A DNA stretch of 64,000 bases from contig OY294046.1 in assembly GCA_958510825.1 (NCBI GenBank), positions 47,969,794 through 48,033,793 on the forward strand. The letters run 5' to 3'. Shown here in pieces: positions 32,005 through 43,649 of this stretch (within the stretch, counting starts at the first letter, position 1; each line of letters starts with the position of its first letter). Under the pieces are notes generated by a model. That model saw only the letters and a program-made list of their open reading frames with translations. It was not told the origin of the DNA and searched no databases. This DNA comes from Brachypterus glaber (lineage: Eukaryota; Arthropoda; Insecta; Coleoptera; Kateretidae). Both the position numbers and the translations under genes were made by a program.

Positions 32005-32912
32005 ACACAGGCCCACAAATTAAAACAAAAGTGGTCTGCGCCACAGATAGGACCATGATATTCCTATGTATTTTTTCCCGCTGAAACCGAATCTGAACTC
32101 AGTTTAACGCCTACGCTTCCGGATTTTTCTCTACAGCCGCACTATGTTACCAAACGGGAAAAAAGTGAGCAAAATTATTTTATTGTATATTTAAACTTTA
32201 ATGATTAGTATCCAATCCAAAATCCAATCATATCTCGTCATATATATCTGCTTATATCTGCTTATATATAAGCATATCTGCTCATATATGACGAGATATG
32301 ATTGGATCTCTTGATATATAACTGCTTATATATAAGCATAACTGCTCATATATGAAGAGATATGATCGGATCTCTTGATATATGCACATATATTTTTATA
32401 TCTAATCACTTGTACAAATAGATTATATCTGCTTATATCTGCTTATATATAAGCATATCTGCTCATATATGACGAGATATGATTGAATCTCTTGATATAT
32501 AACTGCTTATATATAAGCATATATGATTGGATCTCTTGATATATTCTTGGACATGAAATTTGGATATACAGAGATCCGATCATATCTCAAATATATAAAC
32601 CTTTTTTTCCCGGGTTACTAATTATTTAGAGTTGAAATACACAATAATAATAATATTGGTTACTTTTTCCCGTTTTTTTTTTTACTCTACACTAAAAATT
32701 GTCTCTCTAATCATTGAAAGTTAAAATACATAATAAAATAATGGTGGTCACTTTTTTCCCGTTTGGTAGCATAGTGCGGCTGTAGGGAAAAATCCAGACG
32801 TGTAGAGGTTAAACTGAGTTAAGATTCGGTTTTAGCAGGTGAAAATACCTAGGAACATGATGGTCCTATCCATAGCGCAGACCACTTTTGTTTTTTTTTT
32901 GTGGACCTGTGT
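32005..32912. mobile_element. ACACAGGCCCACAA element, copy 3, hosting another insertion
   Basis: Left end CACAGGCCCACAAA and right end GTGGACCTGTG, each flanked by TAA. Arms extend over 150 bp (ACAAAAGTGGTCTGCGCC, GCCGCACTATGTTACCAAACG and complements). The middle is occupied by the truncated CCCGGG element. Same terminal type as 30679-31168. Confidence 0.75.
32213..32614. mobile_element. truncated copy of the CCCGGG word-built element
   Basis: Repeats the ATATAAGCAG / ATGATTGGATCTC words of 31491-31987 and ends TTTTTTTCCCGGG followed by TTA. The opposite CCCGGG end is missing, so it is truncated or was captured by the host element. Confidence 0.7.
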
Positions 32913-32914
32913 AA

Positions 32915-33440
32915 TTATTGCATTATAATGGCCCTTTTACAAAAATGGATACCCAGAAAAAACTTTGCGCTATGCTGCGAAGAGTAAATAAATCTCGAAA
33001 TAAATTATTATTATTATGTGATTTTAAATTTTTTATAAATTATTGTAAGTTCCCACTATAGAATTAAATCAATAATAGTTATGTTATTGAATATAGATAT
33101 TTTTTAAATAATTGTTCTACACGTGTGTATGAAGAATTCTAAAAATCTTGATTATTCTGAGAGTTTACTACATCCGCTTACTATGTAATAATTATAATTA
33201 TATTTTTTTTAGCAAAACAAAAAAAAAACAACTTATTCTAGTACACTACTTAGTAAAAGGTCTAGAAGAATCATAACGGATGGAAAGAAAAAGCTTTTCA
33301 ATTTTTCAGAAGGAATCATGCTCAACACCATTTACTTAGGAATTACGTTGGTTCTCCTATATAATTTTTGCAACTGAAGATTCGTTTTATGCTATTTTTT
33401 GCGATAATAAAACTACTATTTTAATTATTAACAAACAAAT
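32915..33440. other. AT-rich sequence, no feature seen
   Basis: No repeats or frames of note. Confidence 0.4.
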
Positions 33441-33479
33441 ATTTAACATAAAATGTTGCAATCTAAATGGCTAATAAAA

Positions 33480-34000
33480 AAATGGGTTTCCTAGTAGAAA
33501 TTTAACGTTGCAATACCGTTTTACTAATGTTAGAAAACGGTATAATATTACGTTAGGTATAAGTAAGTCACGTCAATAAAATGTGTGCAAATGTCCCGCT
33601 ATTAGAATCTAAAGTTAGTTAAAAAAGTTAATCTAGCCAAAATCTAACGTGAGATTTTTAAGTTATAAATACTTTAGAATTACGTTTAAGATGAGGAACT
33701 AGGAAATTTCTAATTGTTAAATTGGTACTATATCTTACGTATAAATAATGGAAAGTCAAAAAATATTTATAGTTAGGTTAAGGTTTGGTTTATGTCAATT
33801 TTAAACGTTATGAAAAGGTTAGAATTAAGTCAGGTTCTAACGTTAGATTTATGTATTTTTGGACGTTTTTGTCAAACGTTAGTTTTTAACGTCAGATTTA
33901 CATATTTTATAACGTTTTTGTATAACGTTAGAGACTAAACACAAAAATGTCGCTAATCTTATGTTATGATAAGTTAGATTTATGTACTTTTCTACCGTTC
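33480..34000. repeat. degenerate TAACGTTAGATTT word repeat
   Basis: Palindromic TAACGTTA and variants (AACGTTAGA, TAACGTCAGATTTA, ATAACGTTTTTGT) recur across about 500 bp at irregular spacing of 20-60 bp. This is the same kind of word-built core as the CCC(A/G)G elements, but clear termini are missing. Confidence 0.55.
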
Positions 34001-34009
34001 TTCACTTTA

Positions 34010-35150
34010 AAATTTTTTTATGCAGTTAAGCTGCAAATTCATGAATCATAGAATCGCCTTGTGTAATTAATTAATATTAATCATTATTATTACTATTATA
34101 GATTTTTAATGAATTAATTATTTTTCAATATCATTCAATTAAACAAAATTTGTAATGATTTTAATTGATTATTGAAAAATATTTCACAATTTACAAAATT
34201 TAATTATTTTGATGTAGGTATGGGTCTCGGTATGGGTCACTATCATTTACAATAATTGAAATTATTTAAAACATATTTTTTTTTTAATATTATTTTCAAT
34301 TTCAAAATATATATAAGAAAAAAATTAAAAAAAATAAACATGAAAAAAAATAACGGAAGAAAATTAAAAAAAAATCTAAAAAAAATGGGGAAGCGACAAT
34401 CAGCTGATCTTACATATCTGCTGTCAGAAAATTAGTAAACGTTAAACACATAACCTCAAATTAACAAATTAATTTTAAGATAACTTTTGCGTTTTTTGAA
34501 TGTTTAGGTGTTAGGTCGTAGGAAAAATGGTATACGCCCCTCAACCCAAACCATTTTAGTGCACTAAAACTGGGTTCGCAAACTCGGTGCGTAATATACT
34601 ATTACGTAAGCGCAAATGGTATACATCACAAAAAAATGTAGTTTTAACCCCTATTTTTACCTAAGCCCAGCCCATACTTTTGTGTAAAAAACATATGGTC
34701 CAAATTTGAAGTTTTAACATATGTTATCATAATACTGTTATGATAAATTCACAAGTTGTATTTTCTTTAGCCGATTGTCCTTGACATAAAAATTGCCGAA
34801 AAATGATAGTGGCCCGTTTCTTTTTAATCTTGTGTTTTATGATGCGGAACTATTATTCCAAATATTAATTTGTTTGAATTTATAATTTCATTGTGTGTAT
34901 TGAAATAAATCAGGCAACAAATGCAATATCCTGAAATTACAGTTTACGGTACCCTGAAAATAGGTTCACCTAAAAAGGCTACCCTTAGGGTATTTCAAAA
35001 AACTCAATTTTTTGAAAATTTTAAGTCTCCCTTCCCCTGTGACGTGAAAAATATCATAAAAAAATTCATGCCAAATTTCAGCTGAAAAATAAAAAAAAAA
35101 GTGAAATAAAAATAATTTCCTTTATAAGGCATGATTTTTTTAATCAAAGA
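34010..35150. other. AT-rich sequence, no gene seen
   Basis: A modest GC-richer patch at 34510-34640 includes the inverted words GGTATACGCC and GCGCAAATGGTATAC. Nothing else supportable. Confidence 0.35.
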
Positions 35151-35152
35151 TA

Positions 35153-35547
35153 TCGTCGGCTTACAAGTAAAAGGCACTAAGTCACTTTTTTGCAAAAATG
35201 GGATTTTTATGGCACTGTAATTAATTTTTGATGATCTATGTACAGGTAAACCGAACTAACTTCTAGGTGGACTGCCAAGAGAGTTATCCACTATACAAAA
35301 CGCACCAGTTTGATTTTGAATAAAATTTTATCTGGCAATATGCACTAAGTCACTTAGTGCACTTAGTGCGTTTTACTTGTAGATTATTTCAAATGTTTCT
35401 GCACTAAGCAACTTAGTACTTGTTTGGCGAAACGTGCATTTTTGTAACAATTATTACAAAAATTAAAAAACAACAGCGAAAGTTAAATTTGTTAATATCT
35501 CAAAACCATGTTTTTGGACTTAGTGCTCTTTACTTGTAAGCCGACGA
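35153..35547. mobile_element. TCGTCGGCTTACAAG MITE, deletion derivative
   Basis: Same TIRs as 12876-13848 with TA at both flanks. The first roughly 240 bp are nearly identical to the long copy, then about 575 bp of interior are missing. Shows how short copies arise by internal deletion. Confidence 0.85.
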
Positions 35548-35689
35548 TATCTGGTATACCTACCATATCGTACATCCATGTAAAAATATAAATCTGTGCC
35601 AAATTTCAGCTCAAACCAAAGAAATTTTGCTTGAACCTATCTTACATACCTATCTGACAAAATTTACAAAATTTGTGACGTAACTGATA

Positions 35690-35855
35690 GGGGACGATAT
35701 GAATAGGGAATTTTAGGTCATTAGTTCAAAGCGTTCTCGAGTTATCGTGTTCACAAATGTTGTCGTACAGACAGACTCATAGAAAGAAAACATTTTTTTT
35801 TCGCGGAAATCATCTTTTTTGCATATTAAAGAGAGAGAGAGAGAGAGAGAGAGAG
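35690..35855. repeat. TTCTCGAGTTATCG repeat fragment and (GA)n
   Basis: GCGTTCTCGAGTTATCGTG followed by ACAGACAGAC is another member of the 29580 repeat type. A (GA)n microsatellite of about 13 units closes it at 35830-35855. Confidence 0.6.
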
Positions 35856-35947
35856 TGGGATACGAAAAAAAGCCATATTAAAAATTAGTTATTTTTACAA
35901 AAGCAATTGCGTAAGCAATTGTACAAGACACTTATTGGGGAAGGTAA

Positions 35948-36054
35948 CCCAGACAGCACAAACATTCTAAATACATTCTTAGAACTTTCTTAGAATATAC
36001 TTTCCTTCTATAAAGGTTCTAAGAATGTTCTATGAAGGAAGTATGCTATCAGGG
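35948..36054. mobile_element. short CCCAGACAGCAC element with TTCTAAGAA words
   Basis: Left end CCCAGACAGCACAAA; right end TGCTATCAGGG (one mismatch from CTGGG). The 107-bp core is built of TTCTTAGAA, TTCTAAGAATGTTC and CTTCTATAAAGGTTC words. Confidence 0.6.
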
Positions 36055-36516
36055 AAAAGGCAATCCTAAGTGCAAATTCTTTTGAGTTGAATTTATTTTC
36101 AGAAAACCGCGACTGTAATATTTTATGTATGAAAAATTATAAATGTTTACAAATGGATTTTCAGAATAAATTGCTATTTATTTAATGTCATCGTTAATTT
36201 GCTTTTGGCTGTTATTAATTCTGCATAGGTATGTAATAAGTACATACTATGTATTTATTGCATATGCTTTGTATTATACAATACTACATTGTTATAAATT
36301 ACTGTTACGTTGTTATTTGTTTGTTTTTCCATAACTTAACAGAAGTAATGAGAAGAAGATTTTCTTCCTCATAAAAACAATTAATAGATCTGTCTTTTGC
36401 TGAATTTAACAGATATTAAACCGATCCTATAAGCTATAGCTATAGCTTGTAGGTATACTATTATTTCATTTTATTTGGGAAATAATCTTGAGATATATGT
36501 TGATTAATTAATTATA

Positions 36517-38128
36517 TTAGGGGAGAGGGGGCGGAAGTGGACAATTTTTTTCAAAACACACCATTTTTCTTAAGTTCTATAAAAAAATAAGTGAGATAAA
36601 TTTTTTACGAATCAAAATAATAATATATAATAAAAACCAGACCTAAAAATATATTTCAAAATATTTATTAACATTAAAAAAAAGGTCCCTTCGTCCACAA
36701 CCACCCCAAGTGTGTGTGAATGTGGACACATCAAAGGGTATTGTTTATACAAATAATAGTCAGAGCTGTAACGAACACAAAACGTTTATAAACTATTATC
36801 TGAAGCTAAACTATAATTATTGAAACTTATTAATGTATCTAAATAGTCATTGAGGCGAAATGGCTCAAATTAATAATACTATAAATCTAAGTTGTTATAA
36901 TATAACTTATATAAAGTTATAGTTATACTTCTTTAAACAGATAGAAAATTTAATCATTGCAGAATTTCTAGCTGTCCCTTTTAACTTCAATGGTTTGGAT
37001 AACTTTAAAATTACATCTCTTCCTAATAATACTTTTGTCGCTTGTAGTGGGAAATGAAAATGTCCACAAAAAAGGATGCTTTCCACATGTGCACATGTTA
37101 CAATTTTAACCTAAAAAAAGTGGCCCATTAAACTAAAAATATAAATTTTATAGCAAAACTAAGGATAACACATCACAACACGTTACCCAGACAGCACAAA
37201 GATGACTTAAAGAGATCTTAAAGATGTCGTAGCTCGTCATTCAAGACGCCTTAAGACGTCGGTTTTCGCCGTATATGCATCTTAAAGACGTCTTAACGAC
37301 GTCGTATGTTACAAAAGGTAACGTCTTTAAGACATATTTTTTGAGACGCCTTACTGACGCCTTGCAAAGGCGACTTTACAATATAATACCCCCTCCCATT
37401 TACGTTATACGGTCGTATTGATATAAAAAGCGTAATAAGAATAAGAATGAGAGGTAATTTGTTTGTCAAAAAAAGATCTTAAAAAAATGTGATTTTTTTT
37501 ATTTTTTTTTTATTTTTTTCTTTTGAAAATTTCTTTTTTGATTTTTTTTAATTCTTTTCGTTTTTCCTAAAAAGAAAATTAAAAAAAAAATGAAAAACAT
37601 TTTTTTTTTCAAAATAAGATCTTAAAAAAAATGGTAATTTTTTTTAATAGTTGATTGTGGTTAATTTATTTTTAGCGATTAGTATCGAAGTTAAGACGTC
37701 TTGTACCGATACTTAAAAGACATCTTATCGACATCATAATCAGATATCTTTTAAACATCCCTAAAAAGAAGTCCATAAGATATCCTTTTTATGTCTTTAG
37801 GCGTCCAGACATAATTAAGATCTAAAAAAGACGTCTTTAAGATATCATGTGCTGTCTGGGTAGTGAACATTAAAATATATTATATAATTTGTTAAGATTC
37901 ATTCTACTTAATTGAATAAGTCAAATTACCAAAACCCGAAAACTTTACTTTAGCACGTAGTAAACAACCAACCAAAAAGTTATTGACAATACAAATTTTA
38001 ATTAACAAGAATTAACACTGCATCAGGTATATACGCATTAAAAATGACATCTATGATATTTATTTCAAACGTATGAACCTTGAAATAACTGCGGAATTTA
38101 ACTGTCCACATGAGCCCCTCCCCCCCTA
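36517..38128. mobile_element. TIR element with GTGGACA motifs, interrupted
   Basis: The left end TTAGGGGAGAGGGGGCGG then AAGTGGACA pairs with the right end TGTCCACATGAGCCCC then TCCCCCCCTAA. Several internal GTCCACA/TGTGGACA motifs occur. A complete CCCAGACAGCAC element is inserted at 37196-37860. No transposase frame. Confidence 0.55.
37196..37860. mobile_element. CCCAGACAGCAC element with GACGTCTT words, full-length
   Basis: Perfect ends CCCAGACAGCACA / TGTGCTGTCTGGG with TA flanks. Both subterminal regions are series of degenerate palindromic GACGTCTTAAGAC / AAGATATCTT words. The centre is A/T homopolymer. Homologous to 54388-54956 over the inner and right parts. Confidence 0.8.
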
Positions 38129-38239
38129 AATTACATTACATATTTATTTAACCTCGTACTACTTAATTAAACATCACCCAAGTCCAGGACTTGTGTGGGC
38201 CAGTAGTAGAGGGAACCACCGGCTTATACTGACTTTAGA
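38128..38239 (-). mobile_element. SINE 3' fragment, minus strand
   Basis: Only the 3' half of the SINE is present: the ATGTAATGTAA tail (inverted), then AAGTCCAGGACTTGTGTGGG and GGGAACCACCGGC. The tRNA-like head is missing, typical 5' truncation in retroposition. Confidence 0.8.
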
Positions 38240-39258
38240 AAACAGTTTAATTTTAACAGATATATTTTTGCAAAAATTTTGTATTTGTGTAATGTTGTGT
38301 AATATTCTTTATAAATTACACTGCTCAACACTCAAAAATTTGCAGACACCATTTTACACAGTGGGTTTTTTGCTTATAGTTGTAGTAGAAAAAATAAGTA
38401 AGGTTCAATTATTTTTTTGGACTGTGGATATCTTTTTCATGAAAATTTTATATAAATACTGAAGATGGCTCTGATTTTAATAGGCAACACTTACACACAT
38501 GTGAGATTTGAAAAAATAAAAAGAGTTTTATATTAAATTCAGTAACTGGGAGTTAATCAAAGCAGAACAACAATATTTTGAATTATTTAATATTCATTTA
38601 ATGTTATTTTAATGTTTAAAAGCAAGGAGAAAAAGTTATTTTTATAATTTTTCGTTTTGTTTTTTTTTTTCATACTAAATTTTATTGTGTTGCTCTCCAA
38701 AAAATAAATAAAATATTTCAAAATTTTTGTTTTTTTTTTCTTTTCGATAACCCCCAGTAAAATCTCCGTCACTGGATTAAATCTAAAACTTTTTTTATTT
38801 TTATAAACCACCCTTTTGATTTAGTACTTCATATAAAAATTAGAGTCATATCTTTAGTATTTATATACATTTTTTTCAAAATATATCGAAAAAATGCGAA
38901 AAAAAACTAATTTTTTAAATTTAGAAGCCTATTAAAAGCAAAAACGAATAAAGATATTTTATTTCCTCTTTTTTTTTTCTTAGAGCCCCACTAATAGAGA
39001 ACCAATCCACGTGAAAAAAAAATAATAATTAGACTTTTTTTTACTACAACTATAGGCAAAAAAACACTAAGCGTTATCTAAAAAAAAACGAGCTGATCGA
39101 GAAAAACGAAAAAAGTTTCCGAAATCAGCGCATCAAATATAGCCAGACTCATCTAGCTGTTAGTTAACTAACAGCTCCCCGGTAAATAAAAAAAATGGAG
39201 ATGAAAACTTGGATTTTTAGAATTAACCCCTTCCGCTCCATTGTATCCACGTATGGAT
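38240..39258. other. AT-rich sequence, no gene seen
   Basis: Frames at 38193-38811 are partly SINE and partly A/T homopolymer. No element ends recognised. Confidence 0.35.
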
Positions 39259-39260
39259 AT

Positions 39261-39976
39261 ACAGAGCGGTCCAAAAGTCACCCCCCCCCCCCTCTTAACT
39301 TTTGAACCAGTTGAGATATCGACTTAAAATTTGGAACTTTTAAATAACACAACTTAAACTATCTTTTAGCATATATTTAATACTTTCAGCTCTTAAAATG
39401 TGGGCAGGGGGGCATGGGAGCACATTTTTTTAAATAGAAAGGGGGGTCGTGTAATACATCATTTTAAAGCTTATAAAATTCTCCATTTAACTCCATATTT
39501 TTAAATAAAAAAAAATGGGTTTAAAATGGGGTTAAAATGGGTATTAGTGTCAAAATTCCTCTAAAAAAAACAAATAATTTTTTAAAAATGCCTAATTTCA
39601 TCATAAAAAAATGTTAATTATACTTTTAAACTAATTTTAGTTGACATAAATAAAAATTTATAAAAAAAACTTAAAAATCGAATGTTTTAGCACAAAAAAT
39701 TGAAAAATGAAAACCTTAAATAACATTTTTTAAAAATTAAAAAATATTAGTTTAAATAGAGAATTTTAAAAGCTTTAAAATGGTATATCACACGACCCCC
39801 CTTTCCATTTAAAAAAATGTCCCCCCATGCCCCCCTGCCCACATTTTAAGAGCTGAAAATATCAAATATATGCTAAAAGATAGTTTAAGTTGTCTTATTT
39901 AAGAGTTCTAAATTTGAAGTCGATATCTCAACTCGTTCAAAAGTTAAAAGGGGGGGTGACTTTTGGACCGCACTGT
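39261..39976. mobile_element. foldback element, ACAGAGCGGTCCAAAAGTC ends
   Basis: A 716-bp inverted repeat with TIRs ACAGAGCGGTCCAAAAGTCA / TGACTTTTGGACCGCACTGT and TA on both sides, as for Tc1/mariner-type targets. Arms of 250 bp or more carry poly-C/poly-G tracts and GAGATATCGACTTAAAATTT. A diverged family member lies at 3028-3619 and a terminal fragment at 25661. Confidence 0.8.
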
Positions 39977-39989
39977 ATATATTTTTTCA

Positions 39990-40244
39990 GCCTCGCACTA
40001 TTCTACTTAATTAAGCATCCCCTAAGTCCAGGATTTGTGTGGGCTAGTAGTAGAGGCAACCACCGGCTTATACTGACTTTCGAACCAATTTTTATTGGGA
40101 GTGTCCTCTTCACTTATGCCTTCGCCAAATTTCAATTATTAATTAACTGAAAAAGGCAAATCGGCTCCAGTGAGAATCGAACTCACGCTATGTGTAGTAG
40201 ACTTGACATGTACAGACGCGGTAGACCACTACACCAATCCTCCA
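39990..40244 (-). mobile_element. tRNA-derived SINE, minus strand
   Basis: On the minus strand: GGAGGATTGGTGTAGTGGTC (A box TGGTGTAGTGG), B box GAGTTCGATTCTC, GGAGCCGATTTGCC, then the SINE body. A 22-bp stretch of the head edge is duplicated at 40245-40266. Confidence 0.87.
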
Positions 40245-40743
40245 ATACCACTACACTAATCCTCCCATAATTGTAGGTATAGCAAAATATACCACAATAT
40301 CCACAGTTGGATATTTGTTTACCGGATTTTCCATATACATTTTAATCTGGTGTAGGGACCTGTACCTTGAAAAACCGGCTGGACCGGAAGGGGTTAAAAT
40401 TATCCAATGGAACGCAATCAATTGGTTACACAAATTATTTAATTTTTTACATATATTTTTACCTTTACTAATTTCCAAACTGATATATTTTTTACAACAA
40501 CAAGGACAATGAAAGACCTTAAATGTACTAATAATATAGTATACACATACATTCCTATAAAAAAGCCAGCCAATAATTTAAAAAATTATCATATTGAATA
40601 AATACATAAAATTATTTTTTATAGATAGATCTATAAACAATAATTTTAAAAGTAAAATAATTTTAAAATTAAGAAATCATAGACCTATGATTTCTCACCT
40701 TTATGATGATGTTTTGATACTTCGCTATTATTTGAGGGATCAA

Positions 40744-40957
40744 AGCTGAAGTGGACCAAGTCCATAAAACCGTTATTCTAGATATTGACATTTAAAGTTG
40801 TTTGTTCTTAATTAATGAACTAGTTTGTTTTTAATTAATGAACTAGTGCCAGGTATAGATTTGGTTCGTTACAGTACTAAACAATATGTGCTTTAAACTA
40901 TCTCTTGATCAATGCATATCCAAAAATCATCTTTATGGACTTGGTTCACTTTAGCTC
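40744..40957. mobile_element. short MITE, AGCTGAAGTGGACCAAG ends
   Basis: TIRs AGCTGAAGTGGACCAAGTCC and a complement with two mismatches. An internal 24-bp tandem pair (TTAATTAATGAACTAGT) lies at 40799-40847. Confidence 0.7.
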
Positions 40958-41020
40958 TGAACCACTCATTTATTAAAGTATTTGGAAATATGATTATCAT
41001 TTAAGTTTCCTTTAACTAGG

Positions 41021-41685
41021 CGCGTGTGTGGTGGGGTTAAAACCACCCATGACATATTTCAAACGTAGATGCTTCGCAGTATTTTTTGTTTTAACATTCC
41101 CCTCTTCAAAAGCTGTAGGTAAATGCAGAGAGAACATGTCGATGGTCTAGAGTATAAAGGTGCTAAGTACATATATACTTAGCACCTTTGTACGCTAGAC
41201 CATCGATATTTACAATTTTTGTTTGACCCTTATCCTACACGTTTATTTATTTAGTGGTTTCAAAGCTCCCTATGGGTGGATTCAACCCCACCACACATTT
41301 AAAGTTATGAAAATATTCTTAATTTTAAAAACGTGTACACCATATAAAATTTTCGTTTTATTAAATAATTTTTGTTTTTGATTTTTTTTTTTTTATTTTA
41401 TGTTATTTTATTTGGATAAATACAGTTGTTTTCTTTTGTGTTTTAAACAAAGATTTGTTTTCCCTGATTTATATCTTTAAGTAAGTATTTTTTTTTGTAA
41501 ATTGCATTCTATAGAATCAAGCTTTGTATTTCCTTAAAACGATAAAATAAAAATATGAGTTTTATATTTCTATTAAATATATTAGTACAGTAATCTAAAC
41601 AAATTATTTTAAGAAAAAAAACACATTACTGTCTTTTAATTGATGTTTTAAAGTTTGGGGTGGATTACACCCCACCACACACGCG
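41021..41685. mobile_element. TIR element, CGCGTGTGTGGTGGGGT ends
   Basis: Left CGCGTGTGTGGTGGGGTTA and right ACCCCACCACACACGCG. A third, internal inverted CCCCACCACACATTTAA at 41287 suggests one element within another or an internal duplication. Contains the hairpin at 41139-41206. Confidence 0.7.
41139..41206. ncRNA. pre-miRNA-sized hairpin (candidate only)
   Basis: Two 31-base arms (TCGATGGTCTAG-GTA-AAAGG...) pair with one G-U and one mismatch around a 6-base loop. Size and pairing fit a small-RNA precursor, but its location inside a TIR element makes a transposon-derived hairpin equally likely. Expression is unknown. Confidence 0.3.
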
Positions 41686-41784
41686 ATGTTATAATTTTTT
41701 ACCAAACACGCACCGGGCAAGTCTTATTATCTAATACGTGTCAAGAATGATTTAAAAGAATAAAAATTTTAAAACAGGATCTTA

Positions 41785-41885
41785 AAAAAAAGAGAAAATT
41801 GGAGGTAATCTGGAGTTAAGCATGTGTACCAAATTTAAGCTTTCTAAGTATATTCTAAGTGGTTGAAAAAGCCTTTGGCTCTCAA
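41785..41885. repeat. inverted single unit of the CCACTTAGAATATAC repeat
   Basis: AAGCATGTGTACCAAATTTAAGC then TTCTAAGTGG: the complement of the unit at 27440 (with substitutions). Confidence 0.6.
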
Positions 41886-41888
41886 TTG

Positions 41889-41889
<1 letters not shown>

Positions 41890-41962
<73 letters not shown>

Positions 41963-42018
41963 TAATTTCTATTAATTCAATAAAGACCTTTATTATTATT
42001 ATTATTATTATTATTATT
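41890..42018. repeat. (TA)n and (TTA)n microsatellites
   Basis: About 34 TA dinucleotides at 41890-41958, followed after 30 bp by nine TTA/ATT triplets at 41990-42018. Confidence 0.95.
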
Positions 42019-42133
42019 TGCCCTAAACAAACAAACAACAACAAACATTGCAAGTAAATAAAAGCTTGTAAAAGGGTTCTATTAGGTTTTTCACAGTCGC
42101 AAAAACCAGTTAAAGTAAGCAAAAAAGCAAGTC

Positions 42134-42315
42134 CTGTGGACGCTAGATGGATGGTTCCAACGGACACCATATGGATGTCCAAAGTTGTGTCATCTGGACT
42201 CTGAACGGATGTCCATGGGACGTCCATAGAGAAAAAATGGGGATCCTATGGACATACAGCCGTCCATGAACATACGTCCATTGGACGTCCTTAGTATCAC
42301 TTTGTGCTATCTGGG
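42134..42315. mobile_element. CCCAG-type element fragment with GGACGTCC words
   Basis: The right end TTTGTGCTATCTGGG matches the CCCAGACAGCAC terminus with one change. The core consists of ATGGACGTCC, GGACGTCCATAG and ATGGATGTCC words in both orientations. The left terminus is not recognisable. Confidence 0.6.
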
Positions 42316-42479
42316 TTGTGGGCACAGTGTAAATGATTTAGTGTAAATGATTAATGTAAATAATTGGGTAAATCAACCTAAAATGATAAAAAGTAAATGC
42401 AATATTTTACTGGTTAAATTCTTGATTTGATCATGTGTAGTTAAATAAGTTATAATTATACGTGAACTAGTCCTTACTT

Positions 42480-43642
42480 ATACAGGGTGTATTTGAAATA
42501 GCGTAGGAAATTTTAACAGGTGATTCTACATGATAAATTATGACAAAAAGTTCCTATAAACATATGTCTAAAAATGCGTCATAAGGGAGCTACGCTTCTT
42601 TGAAATTGGCTTAAAAAATCGGTTTATATTTAATAACTCAGGAACCCTTTGAGATATATTATCGAGGTTTTGCACGTGAATTAATCCTAATAAGGCCCAT
42701 CTTTGTATGTAATTTTCACGTACTTATTTAAACCAGGGGTGTGCGAAACGGGGGGGGGCTTATCAGTTTTTTGTCCCAAACTTTTTTCTGTGTAACTTTT
42801 TTGCAATTTTATTTTTGAAATATGAGTCCTCAGGTCAAAATACATAAAAAATGTACTCTTGTTGTAATACTGTAGGATTAACCGTTTTCGAGAAAAGTTC
42901 ATTTGAAGGTGAAATTTCACGGTTCGAGGACGAAAAATTAAATACTAAAATGTCGGAAACCAAAATTTTAATGATGCAATGTTATTCTACATCAAAAACT
43001 AAGAAAAAAAGTTTCCATACATGTAGGTCGAAAAAACGCTTTTGAAGCTACCATAGCCCTTTAAAAATGGTGCATATTTAGGAGACCATAGCTCCATTAG
43101 GATTGATTTTTGGAAGTACCTGTATATGAGGTTTTTTTCTTAGTTTTTAATGTACATTCGCCCTACATCATTAAAATTTTGGTTTTCAACATTTTAGTAT
43201 TTAATTTTTCTTCACCTTCAAATGAATTTTTCTCGAAAACGGTTAATCCTACAGTATTACAACAAGAGTACATTTTTTATGTATTTTGACCTGAGGAATC
43301 ATATTTCAAATATAAAATTGCAAAAAAGTCACAAAGAAAAAAGTTTGGGACAAAAAACTGATAAGCCCCCCCCGTTTCGCACACCCCTGGTTGAAATAAG
43401 TACATGAAAATAACATATAAAACGGGCCTTGGTAGGATTAGTTGACGTGCAAAATCTTGTTGATATATCTCAAAGGGTTCCTGAGTTATTAAATAAAAAA
43501 CGATTTTTTTAGCCACTTTCAAAGGGTCGTAGCTCCCTTATGACGCATTTTTAGACATATATTTATAGGAACTTTTTGTTATATTTTATCATGTAGAATC
43601 ACCTGTTAAAATTTCCTACGCTATTTCAAATACACCGTGTAT
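42480..43642. mobile_element. long-palindrome foldback element, copy 2
   Basis: Second copy of the element at 1393-2570, same termini (TACAGGGTGTATTTGAAATA) and the same internal order. A short deletion in the right arm near 43209 removes the GTCCTCGAAT-GTGGAA segment. Several 60-80 codon frames appear on both strands, as expected from an inverted repeat. Confidence 0.87.
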
Positions 43643-43649
43643 AATATGA

